Assembly: GCF_902806315.1 (NCBI RefSeq)
Contig: NZ_CADCWD010000091.1
Span: 1-38,187 of the forward strand
Source: an uncultured Sphingosinicella sp.
GTDB taxonomy: Bacteria; Pseudomonadota; Alphaproteobacteria; Sphingomonadales; Sphingomonadaceae
Reading direction: 5' to 3'
DNA length: 38,187 bases
The first letter of the stretch is position 1, and each line of letters starts with the position of its first letter. Below, piece by piece: positions 30,006 to 38,187 of this stretch. Made by a program: the position numbers and the translations under genes. The notes under the pieces are model-generated. The model saw nothing but the letters and a program-made list of their open reading frames with translations. It did not search any database and was not told the origin of the DNA.

Positions 30006-31114
30006 CCACAGTGTCGATGGTCCCAAGGAACGTCGCGCACCTTCCCTGGAAGCTGCTCTTCATCGTGCTCGCCATCGGCCTGTTCGGCGGGATGTGCCTG
30101 TTCTCGGCCGCCGGCGGGTCGCTGATGCCTTGGGCGCTCCCGCACTTCGTGCGCTTCTTCGCGCTGCTCTGCATGGCGCTTGGCATGTCGTTCGTGCGGC
30201 CGGAGACGTATCGCGAACTGTCCTGGCCCGCTTATGGCTTCGTGATCCTGCTGCTGGTCGTCACCCTCTTGATCGGCACGATCGGTGGCGGCGCCAAGAG
30301 CTGGCTCGAACTGGGCGTGATCCGCATCCAGCCCTCCGAGCTGATGAAGCCTGTATCGATCCTTCTGCTGGCCGGCTTCTACGGCTCGCTTCCTCCCGGC
30401 GAAATCCGCAGGTTCAGTGCGATCTGGCCACCGTTTGCGATGCTCGTCATCCCGGTCGGCCTCATCATCCTGCAACCCGACCTCGGGACCACCTTGCTGC
30501 TGCTCTTTGCCGCGATCACCGTGATGTTCCTGGCGGGGCTGCCTTTATGGTATTTCATCGGCGGCGGCCTCGCCGTGGCCGCGGCGATTCCGCTCGCCTA
30601 CAATCTCCTGATGCTGCCGCACCAGCAGAAGCGCGTGCTGATCTTCCTGACGCCGGAACAGGATCCGCTCGGCGCCGGCTACCACATCACCCAGTCCAAG
30701 ATCGCGATCGGTTCGGGCGGCATCTTCGGCAAGGGCTTCCTCAACGGAACCCAGAGCCACCTCCATTACCTGCCCGAGCAGCATACCGACTTCATCTTCC
30801 CGGCCATGGCCGAGGAATGGGGGCTGGTCGGCGGCCTCTTCCTGATCGGCTGCTTCTACCTTCTTTTCCGCTGGGGAATGAACGTTGCGGCGGAAGCCAA
30901 GGGGCGCTTCAATCGCCTCACTGCGGCTGGCATGACGATGACCATCTTCTTCTACTTCGCGATCAACCTTTTGATGGTGGTGGGCCTGGCGCCCGTCGTC
31001 GGCATTCCGCTGCCGCTTTTCTCCTATGGCGGATCGGCCATGCTGACGGTGATGATCTGCCTTGGCATCCTGATGTCGATCGACCGCGAGAATCGCCGCA
31101 ACCGCCGCCGCTGA
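30002..31114 (+). CDS. rodA: Rod shape-determining SEDS glycosyltransferase RodA
   Basis: 370-residue multi-pass protein that polymerises lipid II in partnership with PBP2. About ten transmembrane helices are visible; family motifs include KSWLELGVIRIQPSELMK, LILQPDLGTTLLLL, GYHITQSKIAIGSGGIFGKGF, LPEQHTDFIFPAMAEEWG and GIPLPLFSYGGSAMLT. The frame is open far upstream, but the ATG at 30002 overlaps the mrdA stop (ATGA) and gives normal length. Last gene of the mre-mrd operon. Confidence 0.97.
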   Translation: MTTVSMVPRNVAHLPWKLLFIVLAIGLFGGMCLFSAAGGSLMPWALPHFVRFFALLCMALGMSFVRPETYRELSWPAYGFVILLLVVTLLIGTIGGGAKSWLELGVIRIQPSELMKPVSILLLAGFYGSLPPGEIRRFSAIWPPFAMLVIPVGLIILQPDLGTTLLLLFAAITVMFLAGLPLWYFIGGGLAVAAAIPLAYNLLMLPHQQKRVLIFLTPEQDPLGAGYHITQSKIAIGSGGIFGKGFLNGTQSHLHYLPEQHTDFIFPAMAEEWGLVGGLFLIGCFYLLFRWGMNVAAEAKGRFNRLTAAGMTMTIFFYFAINLLMVVGLAPVVGIPLPLFSYGGSAMLTVMICLGILMSIDRENRRNRRR

Positions 31115-31118
31115 GGAG

Positions 31119-31147
31119 TTGACGCAGGCGCATTGCATCCCCAGCTA
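31119..31147 (+). promoter_or_regulatory. Possible promoter for tRNA-Lys
   Basis: A good -35 TTGACG (31119-31124) is followed after 17 bases by a poor -10 CAGCTA (31142-31147), about 55 bases ahead of the mature tRNA. Two copies of GCTAGC (about 31144-31149 and 31154-31159) lie around the -10. Support is only the -35 hexamer and spacing. Confidence 0.35.
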
Positions 31148-31202
31148 GCCCATGCTAGCGGGCCGCTTCCGGCGATCTCCCGCCGCATCTGCCTTTCGGC
31201 AC

Positions 31203-31278
<76 letters not shown>

Positions 31279-31291
31279 CCTTTTCAATAAC

Positions 31292-32785
31292 TTAGATGAC
31301 GCTGCCGGGCGCAGCATCGTGTTGCGGTCGAGCAGCGGACACGCCTGCGGCAATATCCGCCATCAGTGCGCGGGCTCGAGCCAGGTCGAGGTCGACGATG
31401 CGGGCTGCGTTGAGCATCGGGGCACCGGCGGTGTCGACTGTCAGGGTGGCCAAACCCAGCCAGCGCTGAAGGATCGAGCGGCGGAGCGTCACGGCTTGCG
31501 CGTTGCGGATCGGCAGGATCCAGAGTTGCTGGCGCCAAAGTCCGTCACGCACGAACAGGGTGTCGCCATTCAGGCCGTAAAGGTGGACCCGGCGGCGGAT
31601 GAAAGACGACGCGAGCAGCAGTGGAACAAGCGGGAGGAGGAACAAGGCCTCGCTGCGGAAGAACGAGGCCGCGAGGATGGCAAGCAATGGCGCCGCTGCG
31701 ATCCTGACAGCCGACCGAACGACGTGACGGCTGGACACGCGCTGCATATCGGCGCGATTCGGCATCTGGAGACGCTTCCCTTGGCCGAGCACGCGAGCCA
31801 CCTCCTCGTCGGTTGCAAAGGGCGCGACGCTGTGCTGGCCGCCGCCGCCCTTTCCGGCCGTCAGTGTCTGAAAGAACAGCTCCGCATAGCCGAGCACGCG
31901 CCTCAATGGGCCCGAGCGGATCAAGGCCAGCTGGATGCGGTTCCGGGGAAGAACGATCTCGCTCCGCGTCGACAGCCCCCGCTCCAGCCGCAGGCGGGCG
32001 CCTTCGCTCGTCAACCGGAAACCCCAGTCGCTGGCCAGCGTGCGGACAAGTCCGGTGACGACGCCGAGCAGGAGCGCCACCATCAGCACGGCGAGCCAGG
32101 CCCGCGGCGTGAAGCCGCGCACCGCGTCTTCATCAATGAGGCCGATCCAGCGGCCCGGATTCTTGATGTCAAAGGGGATCAAAGGTTCGAAAGTCTGCAG
32201 CGCGGCGAAGATGCCGGCGAGATAGACGAGCGAGAAGTTGAAGAAGCCCGAAGCGAAGACGCGGCCGGGGCTCATTGCATAGACGAGTTGCCCTTCCGCC
32301 TCTTGCGGGCGGGAAGCGGCGTCCACGAGCGCTTCGCCCGCCTTTCCGGCCCGAACCGCGACGCGGATCCGGTCGGCTTCCGCGAGCGTGACGCTGTCGA
32401 GCACGCCCTCGTCCTTGGCCGAGCCGCCGGTTTCAATGCGCACCTTGGCGAGGCCGAAGACACGGTGCAGCGGTCCGCGTTCGATATCGACGTCCTGCAC
32501 ACGGTCGAACGGAATGGAGCGCCGGTTACGGCTGAGGATGCCGCTTTCGATCACGATCTCCCTCGCGCCGACGCCGTAGGTGAACCGGCGCCAGCTCAGC
32601 CATTGGACCAGGATCAGCACGATCGCGGCCGCCAATGCGATCAGGAGGACGTAGCTCCACCCCGTATCGGAGATGAGAGCGAACAAGGCCGGAAGACCGA
32701 TGAGGGTTTGCGGCAGGTCTTTTAGGAAGCGCAGCGCAACTGTCGCCGGGTGGACCCTGCGGTCGGCGATCGTGCCGCCCTTCAC
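31292..32785 (-). CDS. Bacterial PH-domain membrane protein, YdbT type
   Basis: 497 residues with several hydrophobic helix pairs (about 25-60, 180-205, 225-250, 360-385) alternating with bPH2 domains. The motif ESGILSRNRRSIPFDRVQDVDIERGPLHRVFGLAKVRIETGG is a standard bPH2 signature; two further degenerate copies occur (STRSEIVLPRNRIQLALIRSGPLRRVLGYAELFF; LFVRDGLWRQQLWILPIRNAQ). It pairs with a shorter bPH2 protein upstream through an ATGA overlap, as with YdbS/YdbT of Bacillus, which affect resistance to antimicrobial peptides. The role here is unknown. Confidence 0.85.
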   Translation of the reverse strand: MKGGTIADRRVHPATVALRFLKDLPQTLIGLPALFALISDTGWSYVLLIALAAAIVLILVQWLSWRRFTYGVGAREIVIESGILSRNRRSIPFDRVQDVDIERGPLHRVFGLAKVRIETGGSAKDEGVLDSVTLAEADRIRVAVRAGKAGEALVDAASRPQEAEGQLVYAMSPGRVFASGFFNFSLVYLAGIFAALQTFEPLIPFDIKNPGRWIGLIDEDAVRGFTPRAWLAVLMVALLLGVVTGLVRTLASDWGFRLTSEGARLRLERGLSTRSEIVLPRNRIQLALIRSGPLRRVLGYAELFFQTLTAGKGGGGQHSVAPFATDEEVARVLGQGKRLQMPNRADMQRVSSRHVVRSAVRIAAAPLLAILAASFFRSEALFLLPLVPLLLASSFIRRRVHLYGLNGDTLFVRDGLWRQQLWILPIRNAQAVTLRRSILQRWLGLATLTVDTAGAPMLNAARIVDLDLARARALMADIAAGVSAARPQHDAAPGSVI

Positions 32786-33243
32786 TCGATCTCCTGCCGG
32801 ATATGAGAGCGGATCTCGCCGCGCATAGCCTCGGCGGTTTCGCGGGACAGGCCGGGCAGCACCACTCGGCTATGGGCGGTTCCGGCGGTGTGGAGGATGA
32901 GCTTGCAGACGCCGAAGCTGCGCTCGAGCGGCCCTTGGCTGATGTCGAGATGCTGGACGCGCTTCAGCGGCACCAATGTCTCGACCTGCGTGTAGATGCC
33001 GTGAGCGAGCCGAAGCTCCTCCTCATCCATGCGGTAGCCCCAGGCGCGGTAGCGGCGGACCGGGCTGACGAAGGTCGGGTAGATGAGCAGAACCAGCAGC
33101 GGCACCAGCACCATGGCCGGCGCGACGCCGGGATTCTTATGGAGGGCCGCGGCTCCCAGGGACGCGGCGGCGAGGACCAGCAGCGTGCGGATGACGCTGC
33201 CCACCAGCATCACCCAGAGCTGCCCTCGTTCGAGTGGCGTCAC
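32782..33243 (-). CDS. Bacterial PH-domain membrane protein, YdbS type
   Basis: 153 residues. Two hydrophobic helices (LWVMLVGSVIRTLLVLAAASLGAAAL and MVLVPLLVLLIYPTFV) are followed by a bPH2 domain (EEELRLAHGIYTQVETLVPLKRVQHLDISQGPLERSFGVCKLILHTAG). No ATG lies in a suitable place; a GTG at 33243 has an excellent GGAGGGGAAGG ribosome site and gives the right N terminus. Its stop overlaps the larger YdbT-like gene. Function unknown beyond the YdbS/YdbT analogy. Confidence 0.85.
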   Translation of the reverse strand: MTPLERGQLWVMLVGSVIRTLLVLAAASLGAAALHKNPGVAPAMVLVPLLVLLIYPTFVSPVRRYRAWGYRMDEEELRLAHGIYTQVETLVPLKRVQHLDISQGPLERSFGVCKLILHTAGTAHSRVVLPGLSRETAEAMRGEIRSHIRQEIE

Positions 33244-33292
33244 AGCATCCTTCCCCTCCGGCCGGGTGGTGGCCGCCGGAGCGGTGCTTGGC

Positions 33293-35086
33293 TCAGAAGG
33301 CCTCGATCGGCAAGGCCATGATCGTCTCCGATCCCGCCTCGATCTTGCGGCGCAGAGCGCCGGCTTCAGGCATGATCCGTTCGGCAAAGAAGCGGGCAGT
33401 CGTGAGCTTGGCCTGGTGGAAGGCCGCGTTTTCGGCGCCGTTCGCAAGCACCGCGCCGCTCGCTTTTGCCATGCGCAGCCACATCAGGCCGAGCGTGACG
33501 ATCCCCATCAGATGCATGTAGCTGTACGCCGCGGCACCCGCATTGTTGGGGTTCTGCATGGCATTCTGCATCAGCCACATGGTCGCGGTCTGGAGCTCGC
33601 TTGTGGCCCTCTCCAAAGCGGTCGCGATCTCACGGGTGCCGTCCTGCGCCTTCCCCTCGGCGACTTCCTCCCCGACGATGCGGAACAAGGCCTGGATCGC
33701 GCGTCCGCCTTCCTTGGCGAGCTTGCGGCCGACAAGGTCCATCGCCTGGATGCCGTTGGTGCCTTCGTAGATCTGAGCGATGCGGGCGTCGCGGACGAAC
33801 TGGTCCATGCCCCATTCGCGGATGTAACCGTGGCCGCCATAGACCTGCTGGGAGTTGACGGCGACTTCGAAACCCTTGTCGGTGAGGTAGCCCTTGATGA
33901 CGGGCGTGAGCAGCGAGATGAGATCGTTGGCCGCCTCGCGCTCCTCCTCGGTCTGCGCCTTCTTGGCGAGGTCCACCTGCAGCGCACCCCACAGGATCAG
34001 CGCGCGCGAGGCCTCATTATAGGCCTTCGCCTCCATCAGCATGCGCCGGACGTCGGGGTGGACGAAGAGCGTGTCGGCCTTCTGGTCCGGCTCGGACGGG
34101 CCGGTGAGCGCCCTGCCCTGCCGCCGGTCCTTCGCGTATTGAACCGCATTCTGGTAGGCGACGTCGCCCTGGGCGAGGCCCTGCAGGCCGACGCCGAGCC
34201 GCGCCGCATTCATCATGATGAACATGGCGGCGAGGCCCTTATTCTCGTCCCCGACAAGATAACCGGTCGCGCCGTCATAATTCATCACGCAGGTCGAATT
34301 GCCATGGATGCCCATCTTGTGCTCGATCGAGCCGCAGGTGACGGCGTTGCGCTCGCCCAGCGACCCATCATCCTTCACCTCGATCTTCGGCACGATGAAG
34401 AGCGAGATGCCCTTCACGTTGTCGGGCGCGCCGGTGATCTTGGCGAGGACGAGGTGGATGATGTTTTCGCTGAGATCATGCTCGCCGGACGAGATGAAGA
34501 TCTTGGTGCCGGTGATCTTGTAGGAGCCGTCCGCCTGCGGCTCGGCCTTGGTCTTGATGAGGCCGAGATCGGTCCCGCAATGCGGCTCGGTGAGGTTCAT
34601 CGTGCCGGTCCAGCGGCCGCTGACCATGTTTGGCAGATATTTGGCTTTCTGCTCTTCGGAGCCCTTGACCAGGATCGACGCGATCGCGCCTTGGGTCAGG
34701 CCGTTATACATTTCGAAGCTGTGATTGGCCGCGCAGAGAAACTCGGAGATCGCGGTCGAGACGACGTGCGGCAGCCCCTGTCCGCCATATTCCTCGGGCG
34801 CGGAGAGCGTGGTCCAGCCATTGGCGACGAACTGGTCCCAGGCGTCCTTGAAGCCCGGCGGCGTCGTGACCGAGCCGTCGTCATGCCGCGTGCAGCCCTG
34901 CTCGTCACCGACGCGGTTGAGCGGCTGCAGCACCTCCTCGCAGAATCGCGCGCCTTCGCCGAGCACGGCGTCGATCATGTCGGACGTCGCATTCTCGAAA
35001 CCCGGCAGGTTCGAATAGCGCTCCAGCCCGATCACGTGATCGAAGATGTAGCGAGTGTCGGCGACGGGTGCGGTGTAGACGGGCAT
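33293..35086 (-). CDS. Acyl-CoA dehydrogenase with C-terminal extension (DmdC-like)
   Basis: 597-residue FAD enzyme that introduces a double bond at C2-C3 of an acyl-CoA. The flavin/substrate motifs [13 protein letters not shown] and [15 protein letters not shown] are clear, the catalytic base is probably E441 in [13 protein letters not shown], and a C-terminal four-helix domain of about 140 residues extends beyond the usual 380-residue size. This long subgroup includes 3-methylmercaptopropionyl-CoA dehydrogenase DmdC and many fatty-acid enzymes, so the substrate cannot be fixed from sequence. A MerR regulator lies directly upstream, 12 bases away, in the same direction. Confidence 0.93.
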   Translation of the reverse strand: MPVYTAPVADTRYIFDHVIGLERYSNLPGFENATSDMIDAVLGEGARFCEEVLQPLNRVGDEQGCTRHDDGSVTTPPGFKDAWDQFVANGWTTLSAPEEYGGQGLPHVVSTAISEFLCAANHSFEMYNGLTQGAIASILVKGSEEQKAKYLPNMVSGRWTGTMNLTEPHCGTDLGLIKTKAEPQADGSYKITGTKIFISSGEHDLSENIIHLVLAKITGAPDNVKGISLFIVPKIEVKDDGSLGERNAVTCGSIEHKMGIHGNSTCVMNYDGATGYLVGDENKGLAAMFIMMNAARLGVGLQGLAQGDVAYQNAVQYAKDRRQGRALTGPSEPDQKADTLFVHPDVRRMLMEAKAYNEASRALILWGALQVDLAKKAQTEEEREAANDLISLLTPVIKGYLTDKGFEVAVNSQQVYGGHGYIREWGMDQFVRDARIAQIYEGTNGIQAMDLVGRKLAKEGGRAIQALFRIVGEEVAEGKAQDGTREIATALERATSELQTATMWLMQNAMQNPNNAGAAAYSYMHLMGIVTLGLMWLRMAKASGAVLANGAENAAFHQAKLTTARFFAERIMPEAGALRRKIEAGSETIMALPIEAF

Positions 35087-35098
35087 CGGAGCTCCTGA

Positions 35099-35521
35099 TC
35101 AGTCGATCTTGGCGTTGGGGTCGCCGATCTTGGCGATGAAGGTGGTGAGGTCGTTGATCGTGCCGTCAATGTCGCGGCGCTGCTTTTCGAGCAGATCGAT
35201 GCGGTCGCGGCACTTCTGGACCGTCACGCGGCGCTGCTCCTCGCGGCCGTCGCCGACATCGTAAAGGTCGATCATCTCGCGAATGTCGGCGAGGCTGAAA
35301 CCGACCCGCTTGCCGCGCAGAATCCAGGCAAGCCGCGCCCTGTCCCGCCACGAATAAACCCGGGCGAGCCCAACCCGGCGGGGCGCGATCAGCCCCTCAT
35401 CCTCGTAGAAGCGCAGGGCGCGGGGCGTGACGCCGAACTCCTCGCAAAGTTCGGTTATGGAATAGGTCGCCGTGCTGCTGTCGGCATGGTGGAAATCGGA
35501 GTGAAGAGCGGACCTTGGCAT
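35099..35521 (-). CDS. MerR-family transcriptional regulator (LiuR-like)
   Basis: 140 residues. An N-terminal MerR winged helix-turn-helix covers about 20-88 ([38 protein letters not shown]...[17 protein letters not shown]), followed by a coiled-coil dimer helix ([24 protein letters not shown]). There are no cysteines placed for metal sensing. It resembles LiuR-type regulators of branched-chain amino acid and fatty acid breakdown, and the acyl-CoA dehydrogenase downstream fits. The ATG has no ribosome site, and the promoter just upstream predicts a leaderless transcript. Confidence 0.88.
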   Translation of the reverse strand: MPRSALHSDFHHADSSTATYSITELCEEFGVTPRALRFYEDEGLIAPRRVGLARVYSWRDRARLAWILRGKRVGFSLADIREMIDLYDVGDGREEQRRVTVQKCRDRIDLLEKQRRDIDGTINDLTTFIAKIGDPNAKID

Positions 35522-35529
35522 GGGCCGCC

Positions 35530-35558
35530 GATCTAGTTTACGTTCACGTCAACGTCAA
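35530..35558 (-). promoter_or_regulatory. Promoter and palindromic operator of the MerR operon
   Basis: On the minus strand a -35 TTGACG (35558-35553) and a -10 TAGATC (35535-35530) are 17 bases apart. The spacer is filled by a dyad, TTGACGT-GA-ACGTAAA (35552-35537), with a further TTGACGT half site overlapping the -35. ACGT-centred dyads of this type are reported for LiuR-like MerR proteins (from memory). Position suggests autoregulation. Transcription would start within about 3 bases of the regulator ATG. Confidence 0.65.
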
Positions 35559-35571
35559 CGGCATCAGCGCC

Positions 35572-36075
35572 TTAGCAGAGGGGATCGCCGACGAGATCCT
35601 CCGCCTTGATTGCATCGTCGCGGCCGGTGCCGACTTGGTCGAAGCGCGCGGCAGTAAGGCGGGCATTGGCGCCGCAATAATAAGCGCAGCCGTCGGGCAC
35701 CTTTTCGGGAAGGATCACGGTCTTGCCGCTGATGCGGGCCTCGATCGTGCAGGCTTCATCGCCCGTCATCTTGAGCTGGAGCCGCTCGCCATTGCGCTCC
35801 GCGGTGCCGCTGCCGGAGCAGCTATGCTGGTTGGAGCCCCAGACGACGAGCCCGAAGCGCGGCTGCTCGCCCTCATTCTCGACCATGCAGAGCTGGTTCT
35901 TGGGCGAGACGTCGCCGCCCTCGTAAAGCCCCATCAAGGTGCCGATCCGGCCGGGCGTCCCGGGAGCCGAAGCCGAAATCCCGCCCGCTTGGCCCGATGC
36001 GTTCCCGCCGCCTTGCCCGTCCTCCCCGCGTGAGCATCCGGCCAGAATGAGCAGCGCGATCAGGAGCTTCTTCAT
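35572..36075 (-). CDS. Small putative lipoprotein of unknown function
   Basis: 167 residues with a lipoprotein signal (MKKLLIALLILAGCSRGED; lipobox LAGC). A Gly/Ser-rich spacer is followed by a compact domain with five cysteines (NQLCMVEN, SCSGSG, EACTIEAR, DGCAYYCGA), possibly forming disulfides in the periplasm. FGLVVWGSNQHSCSGSG with EACTIEARISG gives a repeated-strand look, but I recognise no family. It stands alone, 50 bases before the MerR gene, whose operator lies in the gap. Confidence 0.72.
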   Translation of the reverse strand: MKKLLIALLILAGCSRGEDGQGGGNASGQAGGISASAPGTPGRIGTLMGLYEGGDVSPKNQLCMVENEGEQPRFGLVVWGSNQHSCSGSGTAERNGERLQLKMTGDEACTIEARISGKTVILPEKVPDGCAYYCGANARLTAARFDQVGTGRDDAIKAEDLVGDPLC

Positions 36076-36160
36076 GCCCCCGCTTTGCCAGCCAGCCGCC
36101 ATTCAGACAAGCGCTGCTAAAGAACGGCTCATTCCATTAATCCACATCATGTTGTGACAG

Positions 36161-36193
36161 TAGGAAGACAAACCTGCGGGGTCTTCCTATATG
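36161..36193 (+). promoter_or_regulatory. Inverted-repeat promoter region of purF
   Basis: A perfect 9-base inverted repeat, TAGGAAGAC (36161-36169) and GTCTTCCTA (36181-36189), with an 11-base loop. A weak -35 AAGACA (36165-36170) and a -10 TATATG (36188-36193), 17 bases apart, overlap its two arms. It lies about 30 bases ahead of the purF start. It could be an operator (purine control) or an RNA hairpin; regulation is not shown by sequence alone. Confidence 0.5.
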
Positions 36194-36223
36194 CCGCGCA
36201 TACGGGGTGAGGGACGAGCTTTC

Positions 36224-37684
36224 ATGATGCTGACCACCAATCCTTTCGACGACGACAAGCTGCGCGAGGAGTGCGGCGTGTTCGGCATCTGGGGCGCGGA
36301 CACCGCTTCCGCCATGGTCGCGCTCGGCCTCCACGCACTCCAGCATCGCGGCCAGGAAGCGGCGGGCATCACCAGCTGGGACGGCCGCGCTTTTCACAGC
36401 CACCGCGCCATGGGCCATGTCGCAGGCAATTTCGACCGGGAGGACATCGTCCGCCAGCTCGCCGGCCGAGCCGCGATCGGCCACGTCCGCTATTCGACCA
36501 CGGGCGAGACGGCGCTTCGCAACGTGCAGCCGCTCTTTGCGGAGCTTTCCTCCGGCGGGTTCGCGGTTGCGCATAACGGCAACATCTCGAACGCGCTGAA
36601 GGTGAGGCGCGAGCTCAACCGCCGCGGCTCGATCTTCCAGTCGACCAGCGACACCGAGGTGATCATCCACCTCGTCGCGACCTCCACCTACCGGACCCTG
36701 CTCGACCGCTTCATCGACGCGCTGAAGCAAGTCGAAGGCGCCTATTCTTTGGTATGCCTGACCAGCGAAGGCATGATCGCCTGCCGCGATCCGCTTGGCA
36801 TCCGGCCGCTGGTCATGGGCCGCCTGGGCGACGCCTACATCTTCGCCTCGGAGACGGTGGCGCTCGACGTGGTCGGCGCGACCTACATCCGCTCGGTCGA
36901 GCCGGGCGAGCTCATCATTGTTTCCGGCCGCGGCGTCACCTCGCATCGGCCCTTCGCGCCGGTGCAGCCGCGTCCCTGCATTTTCGAGCACGTCTACTTT
37001 GCCCGGCCCGACAGCATCGTCGACGGGTCGTCCGTCTACACGGTGCGCAAGCGCATCGGCGCCGAGCTGGCGATCGAGAATGCGGTGGATGCGGATTATG
37101 TCGTTCCGGTGCCGGACTCCGGCGTTCCCTCCGCGATCGGCTATGCACAGCAATCGGGCATTCCATTCGAGCTCGGCATCATCCGATCGCATTATGTCGG
37201 CCGCACCTTCATCCAGCCGAGCGATCAGGTCCGGCACCTTGGCGTCAAGCTCAAGCACAATGCCAACAGGGCGCTGATCACCGGCAAGAAGCTCGTCCTC
37301 ATCGACGATTCGATCGTGCGCGGCACCACCAGCCTCAAGATCGTGCAGATGCTGCGCGACGCCGGCGCGCGTGAGGTCCACATGCGGATCGCGAGCCCGC
37401 CGACCCGCCATTCCTGCTTCTACGGGGTCGACACGCCAGAGCGCGCCAAGCTCCTCGCCGCGCAGATGAACGTCGCGGAGATGAACGATTACATCAAGGC
37501 GGACAGCCTCGCCTTCCTGTCGATCGACGGCCTCTACCGCGCCCTCGGAGACGACATGCGCGACGAAACGGCGCCGCAGCATTGCGACGCCTGCTTCACA
37601 GGCCAGTATCCGACCCGCCTCACCGACCATGAGGAGCATGAGTCGGTCGACCAGCTCGCTTTGCTCGCGGAGCGCTACGCCTAG
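36224..37684 (+). CDS. purF: Amidophosphoribosyltransferase
   Basis: 486-residue enzyme that catalyses the first committed step of purine synthesis, making phosphoribosylamine from PRPP and glutamine. The N-terminal glutamine amidotransferase nucleophile is C17 in REECGVFGIWG, exposed after removal of a short propeptide; HRGQEAAGI and GHVRYSTTGE follow. The phosphoribosyltransferase domain has VPVPDSGVPSAIGYA and the PRPP loop VLIDDSIVRGTTS. FASETVALDVVGA and SCFYGVDTP are also standard. The ATG at 36224 is preferred over 36191 because a GAGGGA site precedes it and the propeptide length is then normal. Confidence 0.97.
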   Translation: MMLTTNPFDDDKLREECGVFGIWGADTASAMVALGLHALQHRGQEAAGITSWDGRAFHSHRAMGHVAGNFDREDIVRQLAGRAAIGHVRYSTTGETALRNVQPLFAELSSGGFAVAHNGNISNALKVRRELNRRGSIFQSTSDTEVIIHLVATSTYRTLLDRFIDALKQVEGAYSLVCLTSEGMIACRDPLGIRPLVMGRLGDAYIFASETVALDVVGATYIRSVEPGELIIVSGRGVTSHRPFAPVQPRPCIFEHVYFARPDSIVDGSSVYTVRKRIGAELAIENAVDADYVVPVPDSGVPSAIGYAQQSGIPFELGIIRSHYVGRTFIQPSDQVRHLGVKLKHNANRALITGKKLVLIDDSIVRGTTSLKIVQMLRDAGAREVHMRIASPPTRHSCFYGVDTPERAKLLAAQMNVAEMNDYIKADSLAFLSIDGLYRALGDDMRDETAPQHCDACFTGQYPTRLTDHEEHESVDQLALLAERYA

Positions 37685-37720
37685 TCAGACCGGCGTTCGA
37701 GCCGTAGAGCCCGCACCGCC

Positions 37721-37837
37721 CGCGCTCGTCCTGAGCCCTTCGACGCCGCCTGCGGCGTCGCTCAGGACAGGCGAAGTCGAGGGGCGATCGCGATGATTCA
37801 GTGCCAGCGCCCCTCGACTGCGCTCGGGACGAACGAG
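37721..37837. repeat. Palindromic intergenic repeat (REP-like)
   Basis: The stretch between purF and the SDR gene holds complementary segments: CGCTCGTCCTGAGCCCTTCGAC (37723-37744 approx.) is echoed inverted by GACGCCGCAGG-type and GCTCAGGACAGGCGAAGTCG sequences, and again by CTCGACTGCGCTCGGGACGAACG (37813-37835). Internal hairpin GACGCCGCCTGCGGCGTC is perfect (37742-37759). Related palindromes are common between genes in sphingomonads and other alphaproteobacteria. Confidence 0.75.
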
Positions 37838-37842
37838 GTCGG

Positions 37843-38187
37843 ATGTCTGACAAGCTATTTTCAGGTCAGTTTGCGCTGGTAACAGGCGCGAGCCGGGGCA
37901 TCGGCGCTGCGACGGCCGAGGCGCTGGCCCGCGAAGGCGCGCATGTCGTGATCACTGCCCGCACGGCGGCGGACCTCGAGCAGGTAGAAGAGCGGATCCA
38001 CGCGGCGGGCGGCAGCGCGACGATTGCGCCGCTCGACCTCACCGACGGCGACAGCATTGCGCGGTTGGCTGCCGCGGTCGCCGAGCGCTGGGGCAAGCTC
38101 GACATCCTGGTGCTGAATGCGGCCACGCTCGGGTCGCTGACGCCCGTGCCCGCGATCGACGGCAAGGAATTCAACAAGGTCCTCACC
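37843..38187 (+). CDS. Short-chain dehydrogenase/reductase (3' end missing)
   Basis: The first 115 codons of a classical SDR; the frame is still open at the window edge. The cofactor motif TGASRGIG lies at about 14-21, the second strand ends VVITAR (basic residue suggesting NADP(H)), APLDLTD marks the adenine pocket, and LNAATLGS stands where NNAG is usual. The catalytic Tyr and Lys are beyond the window, so substrate cannot be judged. It lies 158 bases after purF, separated by a palindromic repeat. Confidence 0.92.
   Translation, partial: MSDKLFSGQFALVTGASRGIGAATAEALAREGAHVVITARTAADLEQVEERIHAAGGSATIAPLDLTDGDSIARLAAAVAERWGKLDILVLNAATLGSLTPVPAIDGKEFNKVLT

Noticed and set aside
28008-30026. 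A 672-residue minus-strand frame opposite mrdA
   Set aside because: mrdA has all transpeptidase motifs and coupled starts; the antisense frame is His/Arg/Ala-rich and has no domain.
33083-35098. A 671-residue plus-strand frame opposite the acyl-CoA dehydrogenase
   Set aside because: Antisense shadow of a well-supported flavoenzyme; no start signals.
37620-37853. A 77-residue minus-strand frame between purF and the SDR gene
   Set aside because: It is the translation of the palindromic repeat (arginine-rich), not a gene.

Overview
The window looks like chromosomal DNA of a high-GC alphaproteobacterium, most likely a member of the Sphingomonadales (Sphingomonas-like). Evidence is the gene set (ChpT phosphotransferase, RluD next to RpoH, SPOR/TPR and Sel1/SPOR proteins, DUF4153 and DUF3089 proteins), strong GC-rich codon bias and very tight ATGA-type gene overlaps. 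No phage, insertion sequence, CRISPR array or integrative element was seen. Most genes are core housekeeping genes; the accessory content is small.

Layout. 1-3.6 kb: the 5' half of RNase P RNA, running off the left edge on the minus strand, with its promoter inside the end of an amidase gene; then chpT, and divergently rluD and rpoH. 3.6-8 kb: mtgA, facing a lipoprotein / Tat-type M48 protease / lipoprotein operon, then two small genes. 8-11.5 kb: gatC-gatA-small ORF-gatB, the amidotransferase operon with an extra 87-residue ORF inside it. 11.5-16 kb: a DUF4153 membrane protein, then DUF3089-ruvX-pyrB ending at a hairpin. 16-20.3 kb: a ParA-type ATPase, a ribbon-helix-helix-like partner and a TPR/SPOR lipoprotein on the minus strand, divergent from a Sel1/SPOR protein and a PilZ protein. 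20.3-23.5 kb: serB and miaA with start codons overlapping head to head, an ilvC coupled to miaA, and a BLUF photoreceptor. 23.6-31.1 kb: mutL, carrying a translated palindromic repeat, and divergently the cell-shape operon mreB-mreC-mreD-mrdA-rodA. 31.2-35.5 kb: tRNA-Lys(CTT), a pair of bacterial PH-domain membrane proteins, an acyl-CoA dehydrogenase and a MerR regulator with a clear operator-promoter. 35.5-38.2 kb: a small lipoprotein, purF behind an inverted-repeat promoter, a palindromic intergenic repeat, and the start of a short-chain dehydrogenase cut by the right edge.

Functional themes are envelope growth (mre-mrd operon, mtgA, amidase, SPOR proteins), translation accuracy (gatCAB, miaA, rluD, tRNA-Lys, rnpB), cell-cycle and stress control (chpT, rpoH, ParA, PilZ, BLUF) and nucleotide/amino-acid synthesis (pyrB, purF, serB, ilvC). 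No complete new defence or mobile system was found. The least explained parts are the ParA/RHH/SPOR cluster, the ORF within the gat operon, the divergent ketol-acid reductoisomerase lacking neighbouring ilvBN, and the repeat translated within MutL. All family assignments come from reading motifs by eye, without database searches.
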